Below are positions 1 to 13,936 of a stretch of 64,000 nucleotides of DNA, piece after piece (positions within the stretch are counted from its first letter, which is position 1; each line of letters opens with the position of its first letter). The translations under genes and the position numbers were made by a program. The stretch spans positions 310,001-374,000 of the forward strand of contig KV419423.1 of the NCBI GenBank assembly GCA_001630475.1, written 5' to 3'. The notes beneath the pieces are model-generated. The model did not search any database and was not told where the DNA came from. It was given only the letters and a program-made list of their open reading frames with translations. The stretch comes from Sistotremastrum niveocremeum HHB9708. Lineage: Eukaryota; Basidiomycota; Agaricomycetes; Sistotremastrales; Sistotremastraceae.

Positions 1-428
1 AAGACCTATTCTTTATATTCCTGACGAAATCTCTGGATAGCAATGTCAAAGATCTGGGGACAACTTTAAATTCGGTATTTATCACGAGAAAACGAAAGAT
101 TAAACGATCTCAGTCCCCGCATCACAACCCGGCCCTCATGGCCCCCGATAAGTACTCATGAGGGCTGACTAGTCTATGCCATCAGACCGTTATATATTTA
201 TCCTAGGTTCGCATGCTCTTCAGTACCTGTGAGTTGGTTCGACAGACCTCTTTCTGGCACATGACCTCGAACCTAACTGTATACTCTGTATTGAAGAATG
301 ACGAGGCGTGACCTGCTGGCTGATTACGTCCATCATGATGCGCCTGAGCTCAGTCTACATAAATGGACGTCCCAAAGACTCCCCTCTGACCAGAACGCCA
401 GTATCTTGCGCCTCGATTCCTGCTACTA

Positions 429-3400
429 ATGTCCTTCAAATTGTTATCTCACATTCGGGATATTCCTGTTGCCGAACTATTCATTGGAACTGGGACTCTC
501 AACCCAGATCGCATTTTCGCCAAAGTGATGAATGGCGACATCGCTAATCTACCGGTTGAAGAAGTCGCGTGGAAGACGCTACTTGAACACGCCCATGCTG
601 TTGCCATCGACCTCGCCAAGGAAATCAGCCCGAGAGCTCCAGGCTCGCCTGCTCGTGCAATCAGCATTTTAGCGAGCCATGGATACAACTTTATCGTACA
701 CATGCTAGCCGCCATGTTCAACGGATGGACGGTAAGTCTCACACGATTTTTACTGGACGCGCCCCATTAAATTCTTCTAGGTCTTGATGATCTCTCAGAA
801 GAATAGTCCAGCGGCTATCGACCACCTCATTGAGGCATCCAAATCCGAATGCATACTTATAGATCAGGGTTCCCGTTTCCAGATCCAGAGCTGCTTATCT
901 ACTATTCCCATCCTCGAATTCCGCGACGTTTCGTCTTTGCAACGCTATGGCTTACCAGCTTCGCGGGTGTTGAGCCCGGAGGAGTTGGCTTTGGAGCTTG
1001 AGACTCCTGCAATCTATGCCCATACTTCAGGATCCACTGGACATCCGAAGATCGTACCATGGGTGAGCGTTTTATTCTCCTGGGTTGTCCCAGATACAGA
1101 TTCTGACTGGTGCCGACTCGCGACGCCTCTAGACTCATCGTTTCTTTTCACAAGCTGTAGACGCATACGTACCTGATGCTGAAGGTTTCAAGGGTCACTT
1201 ACTTTATTGTCTGGGACCCATCTATCACGTACGCCAGATTCTTACAAGATTACTTCGTCATTAATTTCCTTTTGAAAAGGCAATGGGTACCTTGATGGAC
1301 CTCGCTGCGGCGCCGGTATTGGGGTGTCCCATTTTGTTGGTCCATTCCAATCGTCCATTGACGGGAGAGGGATTCCTTCGGTACCTTGATCCATTTTCTG
1401 AGGTCATCGTTACGGCCATACCATCGGTCTTGGAGGAAGTCGCAGAGGCTGGCCCGGAGAGCATGAAGAAGTTGGCCAGCAAAGTCAAGGCCATATTCTG
1501 GGGCGGAGCTAACCTTGATCGGGCTGCCGGAGAGGCTTTAACAGCACACGGCGTGCCCCTGGTGATGGCATATGGAATGTGTGTTTTTCGGTATATCGTC
1601 GACGTCTGAATATCTCACTGAACCTATCAATATATTAGGACTGAAATCAATGCTGGATCAAGATTCAGAGTTCCCGATCACATTCTGGCTCACGATGAAT
1701 GGCGTTATGTCCAATGGAGGAACGGCTACAAATATCATATGGTTGACATGCAGGATGGAACTGGGGCAAAAGAACTTATTATTTCAGTGAGTGCCGATCG
1801 AGATTTCCATACTCTAGATATTCATGAACATTTTCAGCCAGATGTAGACACTCCGGCAGTCATCAATCACGAGAATCCCAGAGGATTTCGCACAAAGGAT
1901 CTGTGGATCGAACATCCTCAGAGGCCCGGCTGGTGGAGGCACGCCGGTAGGACAGATGACATCACTGTTTTGAGTAACGGGGAGAAGACGAATAACAAGC
2001 AACTTGGTAAAACCTTATGATTAAACGTTCGATTTCTTTCGTTGATTAACTCGACACTTACAGAGACTATCCTGCTTCGCGATCCCCTTATCGAACATGC
2101 CATAGTTTTTGGGCAGGGAAGGTCCCAAAATGGAATTATTGTCAACCCTTCAAGAGGCGCATCAGATCCCAGTTCATTCCTCAATCAAATTTGGCCAACT
2201 ATCGAGATACTCAACAAAGAAGTCCCGATGCATTCCCGCATAGTCAGGGAGCTCATCATCATTGCCAGTCCGAACCGTCCATTCGCTCTCACCGACAAGG
2301 GCACCGTACGCACTAAAGTCACGATAGCGCTGTACGAGAAAGAAATCGAGGCCGCATATAAGGCTCTTTCAGACGCTCAGCAATCTGATTGGGATCTTCC
2401 GAGCACCTTCGACTTTACAGGGATTCAAGAATTTCTGCGTAACGTTCTGAGGGGAACTTTGGGTCACGACGTCAGGGAGGATGACGACTTCTTCTCGCAA
2501 GGTGAGCTCAAACACTTTCATCATCGAAGCAAGCACTAAATAAAACCAGGAATGGACTCTTTACTTGCCGTGAGGGTTCGATCTGCGTTGCTTCCGCTTA
2601 TCAAGCAGTCCGCGGTCCCCGATCTGAGCCTTCCCCGAAATATAATATACACATTTCCGACTATCAACTCCCTGACAACTTTCCTGGTGGATAGCCTTAG
2701 CCTTTCATCTCATCACAATCAAAGAAGCGAGCATGATAAGGTTTATGACACCATTGCTAAATATTCCAAGAACTTCCCGGCACGGATTACCGATGCGTCG
2801 CTCGCTTCAGCAGCTGGTCTCTTTGTTGCTGTCACTGGCACCACAGGAAGTGTTGGATCCTTTTTACTGGCTCAGCTTCTTGAGCACGCTGATGTTCGGA
2901 TGGTCTACTGTCTGAACCGGAAATCTTCGAAACCAACCACCGAAAGGCAGCGCGAAGGGTTGGCTGATAGGGGCCTCGATCCGCTGATGTTGGAGCAGAA
3001 CGCACAACGGATCCAATTCCTGGACGTCGAGCTTTCGGATGCGCGCCTTGGTTTATCGACTGATGTCTACGAGAAGGTAGGATTGACGTCTGCAAGGTGA
3101 TAAACGTTCACTTGACCTTGTTTGTAACAGCTTCGGGCAAATGTCACCCATATAATCCATTCCGCGTGGCAGCTGAATTTCAATATGGTTCTGGACAGCT
3201 TCGAGAAGGTTCATGTTGCAGGGGTTCGACACCTCATCGATCTGGCACTTCGGTCACCCCGAGTGAAATGCCCAAGACTGGTCTTTCTTTCTTCAATTGC
3301 CACGGTCTCTCAGTACAATAGCGGGGGGAAGGTTCCCGAGACCCCATTTGAAGACGCGTCCATCACGAAGATGGGCTATGGTGTCTCCAAGTTTGTCGGG

Positions 3401-4068
3401 GAGCGCATCGTTGTAAATGCAGTAAATGCGGCCGGGCTTAACGGCACTGTAGTCCGCATTGGTCAAATATCGTGAGTCATCCTGGCAAAATCATCGAACC
3501 CACCTAAATTCTTTCAGCGGTGCAACTATCGGAACTGGGGCCTGGAGCACTTCGGAACACATTCCTATACTCCTCAAGTCAAGTGTGGCGATAGGTATGG
3601 TGCCCGGTGATCTTCCCGTGAGTTTCAACAATATGCGTCTTGTTGGTAGGGATCAAATCTTGAACGCGTAAATGATAGGACCCTCGCTGGATCCCAGCAG
3701 ATGTCACGGCCCATGTTATCATTTCTCTGTCCTTCAACCCTGCAGCAAAAGCCCTCGATTATTTCCATCTCGAGAACCCAGACGTAACACCCTGGGAGAA
3801 TATCTGTTTAGTCCTTCGATCTCACGGAAGTCGCGAGATCCATTCCGTTCCCATGAAGGACTGGATAACAGAAGTTAGAAGGCGATCCCAGGACCCAAAT
3901 TTCAATGCTGCGGATATTCCAGCATCCCGACTGTTGGAATTCTTCGAAACCGAAGCGTCAATCCCAGTATTGGATGTAGCTGAATCATTGAAGGTGGCAC
4001 CTGAGTTACGGATTGGTTCAATTCCGCCAAGTCTGATCGAGAAATACCTTGATTATCTTGGACTTTAA
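429..4068 (+). CDS. NRPS-like adenylate-forming reductase (A-T-R)
   Basis: Large multidomain enzyme expected to adenylate a carboxylic acid, load it on a carrier domain and release it by NADPH-dependent reduction to an aldehyde or alcohol. Seen in order: an adenylation domain with the AMP-binding core YAHTSGSTGHPKIVPW (about 1015-1060), GGANLDRAAGE (about 1505) and RTDDITVLSNGEK (about 1950); a carrier domain with the phosphopantetheine serine in GMDSLLAVR (about 2552); and a reductase domain with the Rossmann motif TGTTGSVGSFLL (about 2835) and YGVSKFVGE (about 3378). The last exon ends in YLDYLGL and a stop. At least eight short introns interrupt the reading frame, for example after NGWT near 731 and between DDDFFSQ and GMDSL near 2500. 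There is no condensation domain, so it is not a peptide-forming NRPS. The 5' end is the weak point: coding-like sequence upstream of 429 (310-415) may be an extra exon. The substrate cannot be read from the sequence. Confidence 0.88.
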
Positions 4069-4438
4069 TACGCACACTTATGATGAGCACATCGGGCTCG
4101 GATCCGGAAGTGAAAGTAGTCCTGGACGTTGATAGCTATCGTCGTATAAATGTGTGGACGCGAAACACGCTGCCTTGCCAGTGCAGCTTCGGTAGCAAGT
4201 ATATCACAATGACGTGGACTGTCAACGTTGTCAACAGCTATCGACCAAGCTGTCGAGCCGTCGTAATAGCGATGGGCTGGGGAAGCAAGAGGGCATCCGG
4301 AATCCGATTATCCTACCGGTACTGGCAACCGGCGTTCCCAAATTGAGCAATCTGGGCAACCGTCAGCCGGAAATCTTGCCGGAAATACACCGTTCTTCAA
4401 GCGAGTCGTGACTGACCTTATACCTTGTTGATTGTTGT
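4069..4438. other. intergenic, no gene seen
   Basis: Short open frames only, with no domain, codon pattern or splice-consistent exons. It probably contains the 3' UTR of the upstream reductase gene. Confidence 0.5.
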
Positions 4439-4573
4439 TCTTCTGCTGCTCCTCCGCTCTCATATAGAGCTGGACAATGATATAGGATCTGGTGGATGGG
4501 CCCAAGAGCACAGCTCACTGAGCCTCGCCCAGATCCTAACACACTGCCGCAGCCCAAAAAAAAAAAAAATCAA
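4439..4573. repeat. interspersed repeat A, copy 1, with A-rich tail
   Basis: The first 63 bases (4439-4501) occur again at 4924-4986 without a difference that I could find. This copy continues through a GAGCCTCGCCC-like stretch and ends in a run of about 14 A near 4557-4570. An A tail suggests a SINE-like retroposed unit, but I see no convincing pol III A and B boxes, so the class is open. Confidence 0.45.
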
Positions 4574-4761
4574 TATAATAGACTGAATATTATCATCACA
4601 ATGCCAATGCACGTCGGATCGGATTGCATCCTGAATGAAAGAAAGCAAGATATATTATTGTAGTTATATCGAGGATATTGCCAATGATGTATCCTGATGC
4701 AGAGCATAGAGCTCTAGTTGCTTGAAAACTATTCATAAGGAGTGGGTGGGCGGGACAATCA

Positions 4762-4923
4762 AAAATCTAGAATGAATGATCTTGTCGCCAGAATCGTGCG
4801 CAGCATGCAGAGCGCGAGCGAGAGGCAAAGAAGCGCCTATATCAAACAACTACAAACACGCGACTACTACTAAGTATCGCTCCGTCGCCCGAAGACCACT
4901 GACTTTCTGGGAAAGTCATCCCG
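4762..4923. repeat. interspersed repeat B, copy 1
   Basis: A 162-base segment repeated in the same orientation at 7437-7598 with no difference seen. It contains the near-palindrome TGACTTTCTGGGAAAGTCA close to its end. In this copy it runs directly into repeat A, making a composite repeat. No coding role is evident, since the frame it opens is short in both copies. Confidence 0.7.
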
Positions 4924-5105
4924 TCTTCTGCTGCTCCTCCGCTCTCATATAGAGCTGGACAATGATATAGGATCTGGTGGATGGGCGAGAAGAGCTCGGG
5001 CGGGTGCCCGAGCCTCTGGGTGCGAGGCTCAGATCGTCGACTCACCCCTCCGCCGGCGGCCGAACAGGCGACGAACCTGAGCCTCACCCCCTACGGCCGC
5101 AGTGT
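4924..5105. repeat. interspersed repeat A, copy 2
   Basis: Bases 4924-4986 repeat 4439-4501. The copy then continues with a GC-rich part that contains GAGCCTCACCC and CGGCCGCAG, resembling the shorter equivalent part of copy 1, so copy 2 may be the longer form. It abuts repeat B exactly at 4923/4924. Confidence 0.5.
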
Positions 5106-5601
5106 ATCAGGTATTTAGAGATATATAAGGACTTGAGCTTGCGCTGGGAAACATGAAACCAAAAATCAAGGATGCAAACAAGCACGACAGCAAGCCCAAA
5201 GATGGCAAAGAACTTGAAAGAAGAAACCAATTTAGATCCCTATATGTACTAGCTGTGTGACAACGACCAGCTAATGGGGCTGATATTGTCAATGAATCGG
5301 AAATCGTCATGGGTGAACGTGGATTTCATCAAGTCTGTAACGGTCTGTTGTCTGGGACATTGGCTGCACAAGAACCATGCCAAATATTCAGGTGAATGCT
5401 ATGTCAAGTAATTGCAATTGCCCAGGCCAGTCGGCATCTCGATTTAGCATACAGATGATGATCAATGACCTCGGAAGTCCTTCCAATCGCAAGGATCCGG
5501 ATGTCAGAAGTATTTTTGACATGGTCAAATGAGATGATCATTGCATATTATTATTTGGATAGGATATTTGAGCACGTCCATTGGACGGCCGGATTTGTGA
5601 T
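5106..5601. other. intergenic, no gene seen
   Basis: No supported open frame, repeat or RNA gene was recognised here. Confidence 0.4.
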
Positions 5602-5604
5602 TTA

Positions 5605-6488
5605 GGGCCCGTTTGGGGGCAGGATTTTCCGCGAGATACCGTGATTTTGTATTTTGTATTTTGGTCTCGAAATCCAAATCTCGCGAAATCTTCATTTTCC
5701 AATTCCACCAAAATATCGCGCCGCCAAACGCGTTGTCGGATGCACTGAATATTTACGCAATTTATCATTATAATTCCAATTAAGCTGGACAATGGCTGGT
5801 GACCAAACCAGCCTCTGGAACCTCACGAGTAGCTCAAGAGATATGGAGAGAGACATCCTGGAGATGACATGTGAAGCGTTGACACTCATACAAATGGTCG
5901 TGGGCGGCGATGGTGGCGACAGCAATGGTGGGGATAGGGTTCAACGCAGCGAGTCGCCAGCGACGGTGAGACGATCGATTCACCGCACCGTTTATCATGA
6001 TCCTGCTGCTACCCACGCAATCTGTCCGTCATTCATCGATCTCCCCGGCCACACCGTTCATTGTTGGCAGCACCTGTTCCATCATCCAGATTCATCCTCA
6101 TCCTCAGCTCATCTTCTCCTGAGTCTTCTCCCTCTGCTCCAGCATACGCCTTGATTTCTTATTTTGTTTTCTTGGTGTCTATTTGAGCCATCTCCGTTAT
6201 CCAGTAGTCGTAGAAGGAGTGTGCGCAATGAATATGAGTGTGATAGTGACCGTGAGTATGCCGTGTGCAGGAGCCGAAGCTCGTGAGTCGTGATTTTGCA
6301 GAAAAAACAGGGGGGGAGGTGTATTTTGATTGACAAAATTTCACTATGTAAAATAACATTCACACGATCTCGAGCAAAATACGGTTGATCAAAATTCTGG
6401 AGCCGCCAAACGCACTTTCCGCGGAATTTTGGCCAAATCACGATTTCAACTGAAATCGCGTCCGAAATTCCGGCCGCCAAACGGGCTC
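5605..6488. mobile_element. PIF/Harbinger-type MITE with TTA target duplication
   Basis: The left end reads GGGCCCGTTTGG and the right end CCAAACGGGCTC, so the termini are imperfect inverted repeats. Both are flanked by TTA (5602-5604 and 6489-6491), the 3-bp target duplication expected for PIF/Harbinger elements. Subterminal copies of GCCGCCAAACGC occur near both ends (about 5720, 6404 and 6473). The element is 884 bp and has no transposase. An open frame at 5792-6154 of about 120 codons begins MAGDQTSLWNLTSSS and ends in a His/Ser/Leu-rich stretch. It could be the leftover 5' end of an autonomous parent, making this a deletion derivative. Confidence 0.75.
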
Positions 6489-6489
6489 T

Positions 6490-6670
6490 TAAGATTTAGG
6501 ATTTAGGATTTAAGATTTAAGATTGAGATTTATAACTTGGGAAGGGAATTGATACGGATATGGGATGAGATTGAGATTGGGATTTTGGATTTGAGATTGT
6601 ATTGTATTGCATTGCATTGGGATTGGGATTGGGATTGGGATTGTATTGGGATTGGGATTAGATGAGATTT
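6490..6670. repeat. GGATT/TTTAGGATT-rich simple repeat
   Basis: Degenerate tandem units such as TTAGGATTTAGGATT at 6490-6525 and TTGGGATTGGGATTGGGATT around 6615-6660. A short related patch, ATGGGATATGGGATTGG, lies near 6935-6955. It borders the MITE immediately and looks like slippage-generated low-complexity DNA. Confidence 0.7.
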
Positions 6671-7023
6671 AAAGGATTGGAGAACTTGTTTGGATTTAGG
6701 ATTGACTGATTTATGACTGATATCGCCAGCAGACAACAAACGCGCCGGAGGAGACGACGTTGTAAGCATATCCAACGTCTAGTTTGGATGACATTGTCAT
6801 CATGTCATTATTTACCTATAGACTTCCAGCGACTGGTTGGGCTGAACCAGAGCTAACGGTGATCGAGCGTTCGCAACGAGAGATGGCAGAGTCAGATGCG
6901 TATGATATCGATATGAGTAGCGCGGATTAGACATGGGATATGGGATATGGGATTGGATTGGCACTTTGTCGGATTATGAGTGGATTGTATCGGGCATGCA
7001 AGTGATGTCGGCTCTGTCGAGAT

Positions 7024-7133
7024 CAGTGACACCAAGTCACTGCCCGAAAACGTGAAAGGGCGGGATGGCTAACATGAGTGACGCCAAGTCACTCATATCG
7101 CTCGAGCGTAACGACAAGCACCAAGCTTGTCGT
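7024..7133. other. three stem-loops sharing an RCCAA loop
   Basis: Three perfect hairpins lie in 110 bases: CAGTGAC-ACCAA-GTCACTG (7024-7042), a 9-bp stem around GCCAA (7074-7096), and ACGACAAGC-ACCAA-GCTTGTCGT (7111-7133). Stem sequences differ, strongly so in the third, while the 5-base loop is kept as ACCAA, GCCAA, ACCAA. A further stem GCCC/GGGC lies between the first two and the palindrome CGCTCGAGCG between the second and third. No gene is adjacent. Function unknown. Confidence 0.7.
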
Positions 7134-7436
7134 CTCGACTCTTTATCGCCAAAGGATGTTGCTTGGAATTAGGATTGTATTGTGATTGTATTGGATTGTC
7201 ATCAGATGGTAGTCGTCAGCAGCAATCCTGTGTAGAGGGGTGTCAGTAGTAGTAGTATTCCAACAGACACGAGAGCGAGAGTCGTCCGCCGTGAAATCGT
7301 CGCGAAAGCTGTGATTCGTTGCTCGTATTATACTTGTATGACTACGATGAAGGTAGATTGTTCGCAACGAGAGACGGCAGAGTTGGACGCGCATGATAAG
7401 AATATGAATCGCATGTATCTTAGTCGAAAGGAAGTC

Positions 7437-7598
7437 AAAATCTAGAATGAATGATCTTGTCGCCAGAATCGTGCGCAGCATGCAGAGCGCGAGCGAGAGG
7501 CAAAGAAGCGCCTATATCAAACAACTACAAACACGCGACTACTACTAAGTATCGCTCCGTCGCCCGAAGACCACTGACTTTCTGGGAAAGTCATCCCG
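7437..7598. repeat. interspersed repeat B, copy 2
   Basis: Direct repeat of 4762-4923. This copy is not followed by repeat A; it continues into unique sequence beginning ATTCACCTTTTG. Confidence 0.7.
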
Positions 7599-7711
7599 AT
7601 TCACCTTTTGTGCCGCTCACACGAAAACCTCTTGAGCAGTCAACAAACCACCCGCCTCTTTTTACAAGCAAAGTTTCAGTTCGCCCATGTCCACTCACAT
7701 AGTACCCTATA

Positions 7712-8109
7712 TGTAACGGAGAGGCCGTTGGAGGAAGAGAAGGTCAAGGTGGTATATATAAGCCTCTGAGAAGCCCGACTCTCTCTTTTGCTCTGGTTCA
7801 TTATCACTTAATTCTGTTCCCCTCTGTGTTTTGGTTCTACTGTAAAGTACAGACACTACAAATATACTATCTTTTTCACATCCACCAACAGCCTCTGTAG
7901 CGACCGGCCCGATGTTCATACACTTGAATGATTTCTCATTACATTGTACGGCTCGTGTAAATCGGTATGATCAATCAAGGACTACGAGTTCGCGAGCCTG
8001 TATTGGTTCGGAGGCTCGGGTGTTTGCGTTTGTTCCATTTGTTGATTTAGCAAGAAATGGTCTGATTTCGCCGCCACTAATAATGTCGTACGACTGAGTT
8101 ATGAGTTAC
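7712..8109. mobile_element. probable solo LTR upstream of CYP51
   Basis: A 398-bp segment begins TGTAAC and ends GTTAC, an almost complete LTR-type terminal palindrome. It is flanked on both sides by CCTATA (7706-7711 and 8110-8115), a plausible target duplication. Internally it has a TATATATAAG box near 7750. No internal retroelement genes are present, so it would be a solo LTR left by recombination. The family is not recognised, and its ends were called by eye from the flanking duplication. Confidence 0.55.
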
Positions 8110-8118
8110 CCTATAAAC
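8110..8118 (+). promoter_or_regulatory. TATA box of the CYP51 gene
   Basis: CCTATAAAC lies 42-50 bases upstream of the ATG at 8160 and is followed by a pyrimidine/CACACC-rich stretch typical of a fungal 5' UTR. The TATA is part of the duplicated target of the preceding solo LTR, so the insertion landed on it and regenerated it. Confidence 0.5.
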
Positions 8119-8159
8119 CCTCGAGCTCTGTTTTCTTCACACCCACACCCTATTGTCCC

Positions 8160-10222
<2,063 letters not shown>

Positions 10223-11712
10223 TGTAGTCTCGTCAGTCGAGGGGGCCAGTAAATCCGCCGTCAATATATTAAACAGCACGCAAGCAGACGGAGACAAATC
10301 CAGACTGGAGACCCGCAGAATAAGTAGCTGACGCAACTTTCGATCAAGATCGTGAATATGAGCAGCGTTCCGAGCGTCAGGCTTCTAAATTAGCCTGTCA
10401 TTCGGGAAACATCGTTCAAAAGGTTGGATACCAGGCACTGGAGAACTCGTAGAATATCTCTAGTTTAGATTTGTATTCCAATGAACACTGTTCCTATATG
10501 TCAGCATCGGTACTGAACGAAGATATTAAGCGCGCACGAGAGTTTCCATCCGGTTTGGGATGTGGCACATTCTCCGCCATATGTCACTCTCATGTCGTCT
10601 TGCGGACACCCTTCAATCAAATTTCGTGCATTTTTCCCCTAATGAAGAAGTTTTCAATCGGGTCCATAGTTCAGGTGTCGTACTTGCTATGTCGCTCGAA
10701 CAGAGATTGATGGCTCGGGCTTGTGAATTGATGACCGTGATGGAGCAAGTGCCATAATTGGTATTCTGATACCCTCCGTTAGGGGCAATCAGATATGAAC
10801 CTCCTAGCATTTATCAGATAACGTTCTTCGCGTTATGACGGAGAGCTCTCACCATTCTGTTCGAGAAATTGGATGGCTTTGTTGCATTCCGAAGTCATCA
10901 GCCGATTTTGGAGCTTCGAATTACAACAAGCCTTCCGAAGGTCACCTGAAGCAAGCTGGATTCAGTCCAGAAGACCGCCTCGTAATACAAATGTTTACAC
11001 GAGGAGCCACACTCAACACCTAAATCAGGAGGAGCGTCCAAGGATTGTTGTGTCATCTGGCTTCTCGCCGGGAGAGTAGGGAAACATGTGTTTTGAGTGA
11101 TATTGAATGACTCCCCCGAATGGATAGTAACGACTCGAGTCTCTGACACGAGTGTTCCGGGACACCTTGGGTATGCTGCAGGAGTCGAGGTCGAGGGTGA
11201 GCTAGAACTCCAAAACACGAGATCGAAGAAGTAAAACGAACCTTCTCCTCCTTCCCGAGCGAAGCTTAGCCCGAAAAGAGGGGACAACAGATACAAGGCA
11301 GTTTTCATGTTTCTTCGAAGAAGGCCGGAAACGTTATGGATAGAGCCTACGAGGCTTCGAGTCCTGGACAACCTCAAGCAAGGAAGGCGTGTTACAGGGG
11401 AGACTCAGTTGTCGCCAGCTCGACGCATGTTTGCGCTGCTCTTTTGAAGAGAGCAGCCCTTGCCCAGACACGCAGCATGCTGTACAGGTGACCTGACATT
11501 GGTGTACATGTACATGTCTTATTCGCATCAGGCAGGAATCGGGATGGGCGCTTATGCAAGAAAGCCAGGCGCCAAAGCAGGCGAAGTTCAAGGCTACCCG
11601 AATTCATACAAAGGCCACATGCATACAGTTAAGATAGAATTGTATGTAGCATTATAAAAACATAAAATTTCCACGATACATGTACGAGGAGAATAAAAGA
11701 AGATCATCAATC
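10223..11712. other. intergenic, no gene seen
   Basis: About 1.5 kb between two genes that end facing each other. One minus-strand frame near 11090-11310 begins MKTALYLLSPLFGLSFA, which resembles a secretion signal, but the rest is not protein-like and no family is recognised. Confidence 0.45.
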
Positions 11713-13936
11713 TCAACTTGGAAGCGGCGGTCTAGGCGGAACCATAGGACTGGCACTGCGTCGACTTCTCGAGGAAGGACTATGAGCCAATGGCGACGTA
11801 TCTCTTGCAGCGCCTGCCGAAGGCGGTTGCGCTTGCCCTGATGAGTAAGGAGGTAAGCTCTGATAGCTCCAGGTACTAGGACTCGAGTTGCTGGCGCCAG
11901 GAATAGTCGGAACGGGCATCAGTGGAGGTCCACTGTCAAGGTCGCCGTATGGACTTGAATCATGGTGGTAACCGTTTCCGAAGCCACCGAAGCCTCCTCC
12001 ACCTCCACCTCCAATACTGGGCATGGGCATAGCCATCCCGCCTGATGGCGGTGCGTAACTTGATTGATAGTCCAAGTCCGAGGAGCCCGGGTAAGGGTTG
12101 GGATATGTGTCGTGATGCTGAGGTGCCTGAAGATATGGCGGAGAAGTATGTGAGACAGGTGGAGGTGAATACGCGGGTCCACCAGGATACGTCGAAATTC
12201 CTGACGGGGGATATAGAGGGAAGTTAGATGAATTAGGAGGACTGGGCCCACATCCTGGCAACAAGCCTGCCGGCGCATGCGGTGGTTCGTGATATGAAAT
12301 AGTATGATTTCTGGGATCAGGTCGCAAAGAGAGCGGCGGTGAGGGATATGAAGATCCAGAACCCCAGGGAGCTTGAGCCGTCGACTGTCTAGGTGACAAT
12401 GTAGATGCAGAAACGGGCTGAGAGTCCGGATTAGTGGCATAAAACCCGGGCGGAGTCTTAGCATCGCGACGTGGCGATCTAGGAGGTGGTGGAGATGAAG
12501 GCATGGCAGGCATGGCAGGAACTCCATGTGCAGCAGCAGTTGTCTTCGGGAACAGAGGTGGCCGAGACTCGTATTGAGACTCGAAACTATTTATGACTGG
12601 ACCCGGAGAACCTCGTTTAGTCACGAGTGGGGGACTGTATAGAGATCCAAAACCATCATCATGAAGATGCGAATGTTCGTGATCAGGTGTAGATAGCGGA
12701 TCTACCACATCCTCGAAGAAATCATCTCCTGTTGCCGAGGAAGATGTCGAGGGCGTGGGCGGCGGGGTCTCCGCATCGTCAAACAGAGGATTCTTGTTCT
12801 CCGGTGTCCGGGGGGTAAATGAAGGCTGACGCGCGATCGACCCGGATTTCTTAACGATCTGTAATGGGGCAATCGTAGGAGAGCTGGCTAAAGGTGCTGA
12901 CGTCGGAGGAGAGTTGTCTATGGGCTGATGAAGACGAAGAGTGGGTTGTGATTGGGGAGCGGGAGGCTTCGAGGGTATGGGAGGTGGCGCTGATTTCTCG
13001 GATGGTGTGCCTTGTCCAGGCGAAGTTTCCAACGTAGGGGCAGGTGGTAAGACGAAGGGAGCTACGACGTGCTCCATATCTGCAGGAGGAGCTTTCTTGC
13101 TCTTGAAGGATAATCGCGATGCAAGGGAGGGTGTTGTGGGCTTAGGGTACGAGCTGGGGGGCGTTTGTTCCAGTGGCTTGTCGGGCAGCGTGGGGGATGT
13201 CGTGGTCTGGGGTTTGAAGCGACCTGCAGCGATAGTAGGACCGGGTGGAGTCAAAGGCGTTCGAGTTTGCATCGTCTCGCTGACGATCCCTAATGTACTG
13301 AACTGGCTCGACAAGTCAACTTCAGGGTTCTTCTCCAGTTGTTCTAACTTTGGGTGGCATTAGATCAGAATGGCAAGCGACGAAGAGCGAACCGGCTTAC
13401 CAGGGAAAGAATCCTATGCCTTGTATCTTCAAGGCTGGCTACAGTGTCCCTTTCCCTGGCCTCTGCACGAGATGCCTCCAAATATTCTTCTTCTTCCTTA
13501 GCCTTCCTCTCTCGAAGAGTTTCCACGCCTCCAGGCATGAGCTTCGCCTTCCATCGTTGAGAATGAGATCTTTCGATGTCCGCGTACTCTTTGTATTCTT
13601 TCTGCCTAATTGAAAGGAAAATGAATATATGGCCGATGTCTCGTGAGGGCAAGATCAGACGTACTTGATCTTGACAAGCTGTTTCAATCTCTGCTCTCGC
13701 AGTTGTAGTTCACTATCGATATCATGAAGCTTTTCTTGAAGTTCAGCTACCACCGGAGGCCTATTAGTATCGACAGGACCAGGCATTTCTGAGAAAGTGG
13801 GTGGTGACGCCAGGAGTCAGATTATCGGCGTTGTTCGTCGTTTTCGGAACAACTTGAACATACGGGAAATGCTGCGCCCAGGCTGTGTAGAACTTTCAGT
13901 GGGCACTGCGACAACAGGCGGTGGCTCTTGCGACAT
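11713..13936 (-). CDS. coiled-coil protein with long proline-rich tail
   Basis: Not assigned to a family. Read on the minus strand from ATG at 13936 (MSQEPPPVVAVPTESSTQPG), with introns near 13860-13790, 13665-13608 and 13400-13340. The N-terminal 160 residues are highly charged and helical (KLHDIDSELQLREQRLKQL, then a long Glu/Lys/Arg run around ERKAKEEEEYLEASRAEAR), a probable coiled coil. The remaining 530 or so residues are one long exon rich in Pro and Ser, with PPPTPS, PPPPRSPRR and a GGGGGGGFGGFGNG patch, ending PMVPPRPPLPS. This composition suggests a disordered scaffold with SH3- or WW-type binding sites, perhaps at membranes or the cytoskeleton. The reading frame is intact. The next gene upstream, encoding a RING protein, is on the same strand. 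Confidence 0.75.

Noticed and set aside
4924-5105. CRISPR-like or tandem array from the repeated units
   Set aside because: Only two dispersed copies of each unit, without regular spacers; the organism is a eukaryote.
10898-11377. Possible small secreted protein (MKTALYLLSPLFGLSFA start)
   Set aside because: Apart from the hydrophobic start the rest is not protein-like and no splice or family support was found.
11919-12527. 202-codon minus-strand frame rich in His and Leu
   Set aside because: Frame-shifted shadow of the proline-rich exon at 11713-13340.
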